From Siphonodentalium dalli (taxonomy: Eukaryota; Mollusca; Scaphopoda; Gadilida; Siphonodentaliidae): DNA of 64,000 bases. Shown here piece after piece: positions 34,001 to 45,604 of the stretch. Below the pieces are notes generated by a model, which was given only the letters and a program-made list of their open reading frames with translations, ran no database searches and was not told the DNA's origin. The translations under genes were made by a program, and so were the position numbers. Positions within the stretch are counted from its first letter, which is position 1, and every line of letters begins with the position of its first letter. The stretch spans positions 48,614,073-48,678,072 of the forward strand of contig CP136064.1 of NCBI GenBank assembly GCA_032622095.1, given 5' to 3'.

Positions 34001-35925
34001 ACTCTATGGTTTTGGAATGGGTGTATATGTATATCTTGAGTGGCTATATGGCCATGAGTGTCGCAAATATATATACAGGGAGTGACTTTATGACCACAGG
34101 TGAGGCATATATGTATACAAGAAGTGATGTATGATCATGAATGTGGCGAAAATGTCTACCGAGAGTGACTATATTGTCATCGCTGGGGTGTATATGTATA
34201 TATTGAGTGTCTACATGACCATGCATGTGGCAAATATATAGATATACATGGAGTGACTGTATGCCCAATGGTGAGGCGAATAGGTATACAAGAGGTTACT
34301 GTATGTTCACGAATATAGTGAATATGTATACAGGTCGTGACTATATGATTATGGGTGAGGTGTAGGAGTATACATGGTGTGCCTGCATGGTTACTCACGG
34401 CTATATGGCCATGTGTTGGGTGTATGGGTATACCCATGTGTGGCTGTATAGTATAGTGGGTGAGGTGTATGTGCATAAAGCGAGTGACATGTGTTTATTT
34501 ATATGATGTTCATTTTTACATGGAGTGACTGCATGGTCATGTGTGAGTTGCACTGGTACACATTTGGGTGACTATCTCTTACCTACCGCTATAACTCAAG
34601 GATACGTTAACCGATAGAGGGATCATATCAGAGTGTTCTCCACTTTAATGGCGTTTAGTATGCAATACGAAGGAAACGGTTTTCCTGACAATAGTTTATA
34701 AGTTAATAAATTTTGATCTTAGTGGGCCAGAGTAGCCAAATAATATGACCCCTCTCAGTTCCGTTTCACCCTTCTGTCCATTTCCGTTCCAAAAATATAG
34801 ACAGAATTCCAAGTTTTTGGCAAAAATCCATACTGCATCCCATAAAATGATTTGTCATGCCTCATAATGTACTGGGACAACCCGAATGTAACATTTAGTT
34901 ATCAGTTGATTAAGTAGCATGTTTAATAACCAAGTGAGTCACAATTTGCAACCTTTTCGGAACAGCTTAGAATAATGTTCGGAATAAAACTGACAAATCA
35001 ACTTTTTACCAAATTTGGTTGCCATTTTGCAAGTCATCTTGAGTAATTTTGTCTAAAACGCCTCAGTGTCACACATTTAAGACAGATCAAAATAAAAAGC
35101 ACATTTGATACCAAAAATAGTTCCATTTTACATGAAAAAATGGTGCAAATTTATCTGAAAAGTGATTTTTTTCCCGATTTTGATGCCAAGTTTGTGATAC
35201 AAAATATCCCATAATTCTGGTAATTCCAGTGGTTAAAAAAGTTAACTTTAATCAAGGTGCATCAGAAATGTTAGTATTCAATGTATATAAGACAGAATAG
35301 TCATTTATCAACCACAACTTATAAGCCGCATCACTTACGTTGCACAGTCCTTCCAATTTTTTATGAAATATTACTATAATCGCAATGGTGATTTTTTTGT
35401 GATATGTTATACTGCATTCTGTAAAATCGAATTTTTGAATGACCGGAATGGGCGGAGACTCCACTAATGGCATATTCTATTTCCTGGATGGTTAGTTAAC
35501 ATGCTGAATTCAAAATAAAGCCACAATTCTCAACCAGTTCAAAACAGCAGAAACTTATCTTAAAGATATCAATGAAAAACGTAACATTTTCCACTTCCGG
35601 TCGCCATTTTGGCTGCCATCTTGGGCGGGGAGTTCCAATTTTGGCATAAAAATGTGGCGTTATGTCTTAGCTCCCCAAAAATGTATACATATGTATACCT
35701 ATGACAAAATATTCTAATATAATTGCATCAAATTACAACAAACTGACTTAACGGGAAATGGCAGCCATATTGGTCGCCATATTGAATTATAAAAAATGCT
35801 CAAAGCGGATTTTAGCGGATTTTTGATATGTTATAGAGGATATCTTCCTCTTCAAAATGACATATACACCAACTTAGTCCAAATTTATTCTAGGTTGACC
35901 CCTATAATTTAAGTTTATCGACCAG
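31083..35925. mobile_element. Giant fold-back element FB1
   Basis: Inverted arms of about 1.2 kb: left 31083-32285, right 34700-35925. Paired landmarks: CTGGTCGATAAA / TTTATCGACCAG at the outer ends, AAATCCGCT..GCTTTGAGCATTTTTT, ACATATGTATACATTTTTG, GACATAACGCCAC, and inner GGTTGTTCCAGTACATTA / TAATGTACTGGGACAACC. Arms differ at many sites, so the insertion is old. The loop is a degenerate minisatellite. No transposase is seen. The layout (long arms, repetitive loop) recalls Foldback/Galileo-like elements, but the class is not established. Confidence 0.75.
32286..34560. repeat. Degenerate minisatellite in the FB1 loop
   Basis: Dozens of loose copies of a unit like GAGTGACTGTATGGTCATGG followed by GTGAGGTGTATATGTATAC, spacing about 55-65 bp. 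A non-repetitive piece lies at about 33080-33720. Open frames over this region (for example His/Thr/Tyr-rich minus-strand ones) come from the repeat and are not genes. Confidence 0.75.
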
Positions 35926-37060
35926 ACGTAGCAGGTGGTGTCTTCAATACTTCAAATATAGAGTGGGGGGTCCTCATAATATTGCCTTTCTTATTTTCCA
36001 GCCACTTTTTGTAAAGAACCGCGCCCATGCTTTCTGAACCCAATCCAGCTATATAAATTGTGTACTTCCTTATACAACTACTAGTCCAGCTATCCTAGGG
36101 GATATTGGTCGACCTCTGCACCCAGGACTCAACTTCACCCCACTAATGTTCTTCCTTAAGGTCTCCTCTAATTTTTGTTCACTTGTTAACAAGAACAAAA
36201 AGTGGCCACATAGACAGTATTAGACACCAGACAAGATGGCGTCCATCAAGGCGGCCATTTTGCTTGATATGCACCAGGTTTCTTTGATCGCCATTATATT
36301 AAATATATTATCACATGCGCTTTTATTTTCCACTCGATTCGTTATATGTTAATATACAACGCTTAAAAATTGGCCAAAAAGCCGACAACAAAATCCAATA
36401 TGCCGGCCAAGATGGCGACCGAAATGTGAAAAAAATATAAAATTTCGACATTTCACCACCTATCATTTGTCTTTGTTGGGAAACATGGGCATCTTGGTGG
36501 GATATTATAGATTTGTATTATAGAAGAGTACAATGAGACCATATTATGCATTCCAAGCTGGATAGTTTTGCCCGATATCACATTTTTCCAAATACCGGCA
36601 TAATCCGATCAAAGCCAAATCAACGCTAATCGCGTAATGTCATGTCTGTGTCTAATAAGTGGGTGTTATTGTTATTATAACTACATATATCCAAATGTGC
36701 ATATGTAGGAGATACCCGGTCTATGCATCCTCTTATATTTGAGATGAGGAATATTCACCCAAATCCAATATGGCGACCAGAAATTAAAAAAAATCACCGA
36801 AAATCGCTGAATTCCACATCAGTGAGCATTATTGTTACAACATTTCCACTTATGCTTACTGTTGTGAGTTGGTAATACCGAGGTGAAGTACATGGGAATT
36901 ATTGTTGCATGAATTCCACCCATATTTACATGTAGATAGGGAACATTGATACGAAGTATTCGTTTGAGTTGGGCAATTGATACTCACGCCAAGATGTCGG
37001 CCAAACTGGTGGCCAGAAATTGAAAAGTCGTCAAGTTTTTCACATTATAATTTCCAATTT

Positions 37061-38924
37061 TGTCACATTATCAATATGTATAATATATAGATGAAACTGT
37101 ACACAAATCATCTATCGATCCAGTTTAAAACGTACTTAGGCTCATATCGTAGCTTTGGCATCTTGGGATGACGAAAACCCACAATGAATAATCGCGGTGT
37201 GGCTTTTATAAATCCATTCTCCTGTAATCGCCGATAATGTCCGTAACCGTAGGTTCGCCGAATAGTCATAGTAAGACTTGCATGATTCAGAACAACGATT
37301 TGGGTTGATTCTGATTTGCCGTATATTTAGAATTATTTGGACCAACTTCAAGCTATCAGATTAATATATCCGGCTCGCACCAACAAAACTTCTACACTTC
37401 CGATGAGAATTAAGGGTCCTTCTAATCAAAGAATACATAATTATGCCGGTGTCCTGCTTACGGTTTTGCTAAAAACAACTCGGAATTCGTATCATTATCA
37501 GTGGCAAATAGCTTCATTCATGGTAAGTAGCATATGGTATAATTTACCTGTTACATTGGGAATTCAGCGTCATCTTGCGAGATGAACTATAGAATGACAT
37601 ACGGTCGATGAGTATATACTCGTTTCATGCAGCAGGTCCTCTTTATCTACGTCTTTCTGACCATTGGTGACCTGATGCGGATAACAACATGTACACTTGA
37701 TCATGATGATTGTCAGCTAGATACTTGTCAAAATATGGTTCCTCGGATCACAAATTCGGCGAACGCATTGATGAGGTATTCCTAACAACTTATGTATGGT
37801 TTCGATGGTTGCTAACTTTCCCGTTGATGGATGCTTCTCTGCTAAGCTCCTAGACCATAATGTACCCACACTTCTTGACCATGGTCGAAGAAGTCTTTGT
37901 AACATCCAGCAGTCGTCTCACCGAAGAGCTCACAACAGATAAGAACAACACAATCGGTGCTAGCTTATGGGCATGCGCCATGATAGTGGAAAAGGAAACT
38001 GCACCGCTCCTATACATCAATGTCCAATGGAATGAGATAGCTAGCACCATTTAAAACACCGTCGAAGTTGTCCAGGTACGCCAATGCGTTCACTGAGTTT
38101 GTGAATTGACGAACCGTCTATTGAGACGTGGCTAGATAACTGGGAAGATCACCTACACGTGGTTTGCCCCATGATGCCATGAAGTCTGAGAAAGGCGAAG
38201 AAAGAGATGACCTTCTGAAAGCTTGTATATACTCATCAATCGTTCTAGTTCAAGATGACGCACAAATCCCATATTTAGCAGAAGCATTATATAATATATG
38301 CTACCATGAGAATAGCTCACAAAAATAACTAATCTGCCGCTTTTGGAGCAATATCGTGAACTCGACAGCGGAAAATGGATTGCTTCAAACGTTCTGATTA
38401 GAGGAACCTTCTCCCAGAAAGTTTAGAATATGTTGTTGGTATATCGAGGTAGATTGAAGAGAAGCAAGCTGGTCCAGATACTTTTGTATGTGGCAAATCA
38501 AAATCGCTTCTCATGTAAATGTTCTGAATCTTGCAAGTCATATATAATATGACTATATATTCTGCGCACCTACGGTTGCTGCCATCATCGGCGCTTTATA
38601 CTGGAGAAGGGATTTCAAAATGCCACGTCGCGATTATTAACTGGGGCTTTTCGATCTTCCAGAACTCTGCTAGCTATGTTATGCGTTTGAAGACTTTTTA
38701 TGAATCGATGTTTGAGTTGTGTACCGTTTCGTCTATAGATATCGATATTATGACAAAAGTGGAAATTAATAAGTGAAAATATCTTGGAGTTTTCAATTTC
38801 TGACCACCAGTTTGGCCGCCATCTTGGCTGCGATTGTCAATTGCTACCTTAAAACCAATACTTTGTATGAATGCCCCATACCCAATTGAAAATATGGATA
38901 AAATATGCTTGACCATACCGCCGA
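37061..38924. other. FB2 interior, no recognised gene
   Basis: Slightly higher GC, with several 60-80 residue frames on both strands (37337-37585 plus; 37717-38050 minus). They could be worn pieces of a transposon ORF, but no motif is identifiable. Confidence 0.35.
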
Positions 38925-39085
38925 TTGTCAGAAACTAAAGGAATATAGCCGCTATCTTGGGACCATATTTTATTAACCGTGATGTGACCATATTTTAATT
39001 TGCCCTCATCTGACCATATTTCAATTAACCCTCTCTGGGTGTGGACATATTTTAATTTACCCTCATGGAACAATACATGTATTTT
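38925..39085 (-). repeat. Minisatellite of ACCATATTTTAATTNACCCT, inverted partner of 39960-40290
   Basis: About five units of a 30-35 bp repeat; the complement of the array at 39960-40290. Confidence 0.75.
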
Positions 39086-39959
39086 AATTAATCCTTATGA
39101 GAGGTCATATCAGGAGTGCATTACCTGAGGCCATTCTTAGATCAACATTACGCCCTTCTAGGGTGTATATTGGCAAGTATATCTGATCCTGTCGCAGGAG
39201 GTGGTGGACTAAATGTGATGAAAACATACTCGGTATTTGCGTAATTGGATACTAAATGTGATTAGAAACGTGCTCGGTGTTTGCGTACTTGAACCATGTT
39301 ACGAATATCGCAAACTTGTACCCGATTATTATTCTGCATGATATTTCATGCGCTATTCAGACCACTTTTTCAAATGATATTAGAAAAAAACATATCACAT
39401 ATAATCAACTACATAGACCTTACCTATATACAGATTTTTCACATTCACCACATTAAAGTTGTTATATTGTATATATGGCTAATTATATGATCTTGAGGGC
39501 GTTACCATTTCTGACTATGGTTTTCTTGTTGCTATTATGTATAGGAGATACCCGGGCCAGGATTACTCTTATACTTAAGATGAGGAATAATTTCCCCAAA
39601 TCAAAGATGGTTGCCAAAATGGCACCAAGAATTGAAAAAAAATCACCGAAAATCGCTGACTTTTACATCAGTGAACGTTATTGTCACGACAAGTGACAAC
39701 TCAATAAATGCTTAGTGTTGTGAGTTGAGAATACTGAAATACTGAGGCGAAGTACTTACCTTATATCTGATCGAGAGAAAAAAAAATCCCCCAAATGCAA
39801 TATGGCGCCCAAAACGGCGGACATATTTTTTTAAATTACCGAAAATCCTTTATATTCACATTAGTGGGCGTTATTGTCATGGTAACTCCCTTAATGCTTG
39901 CAGATGGGAATACTGGGCGGAGATAAGTACCATACATCTCATCCCAAAAAAAATCCCAA

Positions 39960-40290
39960 ATTAATATATGGTCCAATGAGGGTTAAAAAAATATGGTCCC
40001 ATGATGGTTAATTAAAATTGTACCTTGATTGTTGATTCAAATATGGTCCCATTAAGGTCAATTAAAATATGGTAGCGTGACTTAATTAAAGAATAAATAT
40101 ATGGTCCCATTATGAGGGTTAATTAAAATTAAAATATGGTGCCATCAGTGTTGATTAAACTATGACTGGGGTGAAATACAATATAGTCCCATGAGGGTCA
40201 ATTAAAATATGGTCCAATGAGGACTAATTACAATATGCCCCCTCCCCCATGAGGATCAATTAAAACATGGTCACATGAAGGGGGGTAATT
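39960..40290 (+). repeat. Minisatellite of GGGTTAATTAAAATATGGTC
   Basis: About nine loose units of 30-40 bp with ATATGGTCCCATGAGGGTTA. Faces the inverted array at 38925-39085, about 900 bp away. Confidence 0.78.
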
Positions 40291-41112
40291 TCTGAACATT
40301 CTTCAATTCATATAGCATTCTGATATATCCTCGGTACACATAAATAAATATTATGTTTAGATTTAGGCCACATTGTACATTTAAACAACCAATGTGAAGG
40401 GTTAGTGTTGTAACTTTTCTTAATAACATCTCTATTCATAGCTCCGATATATTCCACATACAAAGAAATGAAAAGTCAATATTTACAAACAGCACGAATG
40501 AGTAACGTGCATGGGTATTGGTTAATAATTACCATCCCAATTCATTTAGAATATAACATGCCGATATTTGTCGCATATAAATAAATGAAAAAGTTCACTA
40601 AACGATATTAAATAACACGCTAAACACCGATATAAACAAACACCTCGTATGATTCATGTTCGAATAAAATTTCTTATACAATCGTCAAATCCCCGTGCAG
40701 TATAATAGTATATAGCATTCCGATTTATGTCACGTGAAAATAAACGAAAGTTGTTCAAATAACAATGCAACAAAGCAGGTTAAGGAACAACAGAAACACA
40801 TAACGCGCAGTGCGCTAATGGTTAACGCACGAATTCCCGTTAGAATTAATCGGCTCGCACTTCTTGGCATGCGAATAACAAACCATGTGTCAATCAAGCA
40901 TGTCTCGAAAAACGCCCGACAATAAACGAAATTGAAATTCCCAACTACACCTTTTACCGGACTCGGTCTCGGGTCGCACTACAACTTTTAATGTGTCCCA
41001 AAAATCCCCATGTCTATCAATAAAACCTCCATGCGCCCATTGAATACCAAGAAACAGTAGCTGAGTATACACCCGGAGGTCGGGAATAACACCAACTTAT
41101 TCGGAACAGGCA
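40291..41112. other. No gene recognised
   Basis: AT-rich with weak internal similarity (repeated 'catataaataaatgaaaa' text, 40320-40730). Confidence 0.35.
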
Positions 41113-41130
41113 TTAACACGTCGAGTGCCA

Positions 41131-41189
41131 CTACGAGTTATCTCGTAGTACGCAACCTTCGCAGGTTGCCACTACGAGTTATCTCGTAG
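41131..41189. repeat. Two CTACGAGTTATCTCGTAG palindromes
   Basis: 18-bp near-perfect palindromes at 41131-41148 and 41172-41189, separated by CGCAACCTTCGCAGGTTGCC, itself a hairpin. Further copies at 43192-43209 (inverted) and 43712-43729. Confidence 0.8.
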
Positions 41190-42249
41190 TGGTTTCCATG
41201 TAGTGTAACTGACAAACGGAAGCAGTGGAATAGGTCGATGTACCACGAAAACCCGCCTCGGGACAGTGATTTTATAAAATAAATAGTTTGGCTCTCCTTG
41301 CATTGTTCAACAGAGCTGAGCACCATGAGTACATATATTCTACTCAAAATGTTCCAGTTGTGAGTGAATACAGCTGACACTGTCTCACTGAGTGACCACC
41401 AGAGGCAGTCATATGTGGGCAATTTGACTGGGTTTTTGGTATTCAATAGACTGATAATGTGCATGCACGCTTGCAAACACAGTCAGGGGGGTGGATGTTC
41501 ACAATGTACAAACATGCGAAGGCAGTTTCGAGGAATGGTTACATCGTTGTGTTTCAACACATTGAAAATTCGAACAACCACCACACACGTCACACAGGCC
41601 TGCCAAATATGTTCCCTCTCACGCATGTGCGAATGGACGCATCCAATACAAAATAAGCGGATAATCCATGACGTTACGCACGCTGATGCTACCATTATCT
41701 CATTATTAGGGAACACAGCAGTTGTTTTTGGAATAGGCCTACACTGTGCGGCTCCATTTGGGGGCTAGGTATTTTATTATTTATAATTCAAGTAAAGCGG
41801 AACTATTCCCTAAAGCTACATTGTACCCTCTTCCGAACGTGTTGGACAATGGAAAGCAAAACAAAAACCGTACTCTAGACGTCATGCAGTTCATCGAGCT
41901 GTTCCACGTGTATGTACGGATAAATGTTTTTGTGTAGCATAGAGGTTTGGGGCAAGGGTAACTTATTTCCAGACGGATGGATTATACTGGAATCGTTACA
42001 TGTAGCACACTCCTGAATGTACAGGATTCTATTTGGCTACTGTTGCATCGTTGCTTTAATTTTGTGCTGACAATTATTCCTACACTATTATTTCGGGCTG
42101 TACTTTGGAACCCTAGCATAGGCCTAAATCAGGCTATATGGGAGATAACTTACAATGCCCGAAACAACAGAGGATGCATGCTCGTAAAGATGCATGCTCG
42201 TAGTCATGGACGAAATAAACTCATCCTCACAGGAAACAAGTTCACCCGA

Positions 42250-43019
42250 TTCCACGTCAATTCAATTCAATTCAATTCAATTTATTGGTATAAACTCGTC
42301 GTCGTTTTGACATATAGAGTGGTACATATACAGTGTTAAATTTCAAAATATTTATGAATTGTGCATGCGTGCAGTGAATAAATATACGACAATATCATAT
42401 GGGATATGTGGTCAGTAATCAGTGGGTCAGTAATCAGTGGGTTTGGGTCGGTTTTAGTAGTTGTTTTGGTGTGCCTCATGCAGGAGATCCTCGTTATTGA
42501 TTGGGCTTTCTTAATAAATAGAGCAAGATTAGTAAGAGTTCGTTTGTTACCGCTATTAAATAGGTCGGTTAGCTTCAATGTATTGGGTCTTTTATAGTAA
42601 TATTTCTTTATATATCTTGATCTCAGCTCTTTCAAGTTTGGGCATACTAATATGAAATGGAATTCATCTCCGATTCCCTCTCCACATAACGAGCATAATC
42701 TCTCGTTACATGGTGTGTTTGTCCAGGAACCAGTCTCCACCGGCAGGCGGTGGTTTCTGGACCTGAACCTCACTAATGGCATAACAATATTGTTGTTGTC
42801 AATACAGAGGAATTTAGGTCGTGTAAACTCTTCTCTAATACACCTATAAAAAGTAAATTTATTTGAACTAGTCATAGATCCATGCCATTGTTGTGCATGT
42901 AAGTCCGTCAGCTTTTGTTTCACAGCCGCTGAGAAAATCTTCACACTGTGGACCGACTGAGTCGTCCATATATATGACATGCCCATAGAATTCACGTCGG
43001 ATTCACCGTCTGTAGCCAT
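42250..43019 (-). pseudogene. Non-LTR retrotransposon 3' end with AATTG tail
   Basis: Minus-strand frame 43019-42336 (227 residues) is the C-terminus of a LINE ORF2. Typical text is FVRFRSRNHRLPVETG-like (seen here as PLVRFRSRNHRLPVETGSW) and the Cys-His knuckle CSLCGEGIGDEFHFILVCP. RT and endonuclease are absent (5' truncation). After the stop, the 3' end is a pentanucleotide run, on the plus strand TTCAA repeated at 42258-42282, typical of LINE tails made of short tandem repeats. Related to, but clearly different from, the copy at 6809-7903. A small GATCAGTGG-like duplication sits near its C-terminal codons (42414-42440). Confidence 0.8.
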
Positions 43020-43424
43020 GCATGCTCATATAAGTAATTTGCTCCAGCGTGCATCAGCCATAATATAACTATATTACGAGCTATAACCACCACAATGACA
43101 GACATACCTCCATAAATATGCTGACCACCAAAATAACTTGTTTGGGTTACATTCTATTTCATATTTGTTGCTCAAACGTGTCCAATTGTGTCTACGAGAT
43201 AACTCGTAGTTACGCCACCGTAGTGTGGTGTTTCTAGCTTTTGGTTTTTTGATATCGCATGGTCGATCGATAATTCACTGGGTGATTGTACATTCGGCAA
43301 ACCTCGTCAGATTCCGTCACCGTTTCATCGTACCGATAATTACGAGAGTACAACTAAGATTGGCACATGTGTTTACGTCACCGGTGTAATTGTGGGGACA
43401 TGCTTCTATTATGAAGGTTTGCTA

Positions 43425-43470
43425 TCCCGAAGGTCCGCTATTCCGAAGGTTCTCTATTCCGAAGGTTTTT
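43425..43470. repeat. CTATTCCGAAGGTT direct repeats
   Basis: Three copies of a 15-16 bp unit (GCTATCCCGAAGGTCC, GCTATTCCGAAGGTTC, TCTATTCCGAAGGTTT). Confidence 0.8.
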
Positions 43471-44483
43471 GTTATTTTTAGGTTAATTCTATATTTTAAA
43501 GTATTGAGACTAATTTGAGAGGGTTCATTTTCACAAAGATTCTTTATATGGAGTGTGCGCTCACATCCGAACTGATCATGCGCGCACACCGATACAGATA
43601 CAGGAGGAAATAACTTAACTTAGAACATTAAATGTGATTTTGTTTTGTTTTCGCTGGTTTTCTTGTTAGCACTGGTGGTGGGAATACCCAAATTCCTTCC
43701 GCCATTGCCGGCTACGAGTTATCTCGTAGTACTATCAATCGCCGTTTCTGTCATCTAAAGTCGCGACGTCGTCCAATTCTTGCTTCATTGAAGCCAAATT
43801 ATGGTCTACTACGGGTATCTATCTTGCCACGATTTGGCAAACTGGCGAGATTACTAATTGATTTCCGGCACTCAACGTGTTAATTGATTCGCATTGATTT
43901 GGCTTTGGCCGGATTATATCGGCATTTGGAAAAACGTGATATCGGGCAAACATGTCCAGGATAGATCTCATTGTGTTTGCAAATGAATTCTCTCTATGAT
44001 GAATGCATAATAGCGCACCAACATGCCTAGACGTTTTCTGACAGAGACAAACGACAGGTGGTGAAATGTCGACAATTAAAAAAATGTTCACATTTCGGCC
44101 GCCATCTTGGCCGCTATATTCGATTTTGGTGTCGGATTTTTGGCTAGTTTGTAAGCGTTGTATATATTGGCATAACAAATCGAGTGGGAAATAAAAGCGC
44201 ATGTGATTTTATATTTACTATAATGACGATCAAAGACCTGGTGCATGCATATCGAGCAAAATGACCGCCATGATGGACGCCATCTTGTCTGGAGTCTCAG
44301 CGGCCACTTTTTTTTCTTGTTAACAAGTGAATAAAATTAGAGGAGACATTAAGGAAGAAAATTAGTTGAGTCCTGGGGGTGCATATGTCGACCAATATCT
44401 CCTGGACCATACCTATTGGCCATGCAATCAGTTAATACTGAGAGGATATGGGTCCAGTTCGTGGTCTGTTCTAGTCTTCAAAT

Positions 44484-44583
44484 CACAGGCCCCTGGGGAA
44501 AATTACTAAAATACTAATATAGCACTATACCACTGGTACAGTCTATATTGGTATTTTATTAATTTTCCCCAGGGGCCTGTGCT
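44484..44583. mobile_element. Small palindromic MITE with CACAGGCCCCTGGGG ends
   Basis: Palindrome around ATACCACTGGTA; ends CACAGGCCCCTGGGGAAAAT and its complement. A diverged copy is at 48684-48770. Confidence 0.75.
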
Positions 44584-44662
44584 TCAAATCGCTTCTTTTT
44601 TTTATTTGCCAGCCGCTTTTTGTAAAGTGTCCCCGGCTGTCGTGTACCCACCCATCTATACA

Positions 44663-45602
44663 CTCTTGTGACTAATGTGTAGGTTTTCACACAATGTGCA
44701 GCCCTGCTACACAATCGTGTATATATGTAGTTTCATATATGTACACAAATTGTGTATCAATGTTTACACAATAAATGGGTCAATTACTACACACTAAAAC
44801 ACAAAGGTGTGCATAAAATCATCACATATCCTTTTCACACTTTGTGTAGATTTTTCACGTACAGATCGTAGACAAGAACGTAAGTTCAGTATTCCGACCT
44901 GTATATAGTATTGATGATATATGGAGATTTCATGGCGTACAATGGTACGTAATATTTTGCTCTGTAATGTGTGAGTTTTTGTTTTAATGAACAACCAGTG
45001 TCGTGCATGGGGTGGTTGCATACTATTCAAGCATTGAAATAGGGTGTCTGTCATTTGCAGAATGAGGTCCACATAGGGTGAATTTAGTGATGCTACCCCG
45101 CATAGCGGGCTAGCATCACCAAATTCACCCTCTGGGAACCTGATTCTGCTGAGGTGTAAGCAGAATGAGGTCCACAGAGGGTGAATTTGTAGTATTACCG
45201 TATTAAAACAATCATACAAAAGAGTCTAAGGGCACCAATCGCCATTAAAGTTTTAACAAATAAATCCTTGTATATGATAGTATATCATTAATACTATACC
45301 CACCTGTACCCACAAGTCGGAAATCTGAACTTACATTCCTTGTCTACGATCGCTGTATAGATTGTATTCCGAAAACGATTCTCAAACAATATGGCCGTCC
45401 TGCAGCAGACTATATGAAACTGAAGGCACCACAATGCGCATGCTGTACGTTCTTACACAATTGTGTGCAACAAAATATACACAATATGTGTAGAACGGCA
45501 TTTATGTCCATGTATTTATATGTAAAACTACACATTGATGTGTGTATTAACCGGGTTTACCAATTTGATGTGTAATCGTTTCTACACATTAGTTACAAGA
45601 AA
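44663..45602. mobile_element. ACACA-rich fold-back element, interrupted by family A
   Basis: Ends TTGTGACTAATGTGTAGG and complement CTACACATTAGTTACAA. Several ACACAATTGTGT / ACACATTGATGTGTG motifs cluster near both ends (44690-44840 and 45455-45585), and the middle pairs CAGATCGTAGACAAGAACGT with its complement near 45335. Family A copy inserted at 45028-45190. Confidence 0.65.
45028..45190. mobile_element. Family A MITE, partial
   Basis: CAAGCATTGAAATAGGGTGT left end, GCGGGCTAGCATCACC centre, second unit GTAAGCAGAATGAGGTCC cut short at about 45190. Confidence 0.75.
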
Positions 45603-45604
45603 TC

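Larger units (their letters stand above)
36690..39960. repeat. Three dispersed direct repeats with an AAAATCACCGAAAATCGCTGA core
   Basis: Similar segments at 36690-36910, 39530-39770 and 39780-39960 share GTAGGAGATACCCGG, AAATCACCGAAAATCGCTGA, CATCAGTGA..GTTATTGT and TGTTGTGAGTTG. Non-coding; part of the FB2 interior. Confidence 0.65.
41117..43879. mobile_element. Candidate TTAA element with CACGTYGAGTGCC ends
   Basis: TTAA at 41113-41116 followed by CACGTCGAGTGCC; GGCACTCAACGTG followed by TTAA at 43880-43883. Just inside the left end lie two CTACGAGTTATCTCGTAG palindromes. A LINE 3' end (42250-43019) would be nested in it. Only the ends support the call, and the pairing over 2.7 kb may be fortuitous. 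Confidence 0.4.
36072..44418. mobile_element. Large inverted-repeat structure FB2
   Basis: Left arm 36072-36640 and right arm 43870-44418 are inverted copies. Shared landmarks: GATATTGGTCGACC, CCAGGACTCAACT, CACTTGTTAACAAGAACAAA, GACAAGATGGCG, CATGCGCTTTTATTTCCCAC-like text, TTTGCCCGATATCAC and CAAAGCCAAATCAA. The interior of about 7.2 kb holds direct repeats, two inverted AATTAAAATATGGTCC minisatellites, a CTACGAG palindrome-bearing TTAA candidate and a LINE 3' end. Either a fold-back element that accumulated insertions or two related insertions in opposite orientation. Confidence 0.6.

Noticed and set aside
32296-34476. His/Thr/Tyr-rich proteins on the minus strand
   Set aside because: By-products of the degenerate minisatellite in the FB1 loop.
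40800-40920. Possible tRNA-like stretch (GCGCAGTGCGCTAATGGTTAA)
   Set aside because: No cloverleaf could be drawn by eye and no A/B box pair is convincing.
41364-42339. Overlapping plus-strand frames of 112-134 residues
   Set aside because: No homology recognised, several frames overlap, and part runs into the tail of the LINE fragment.
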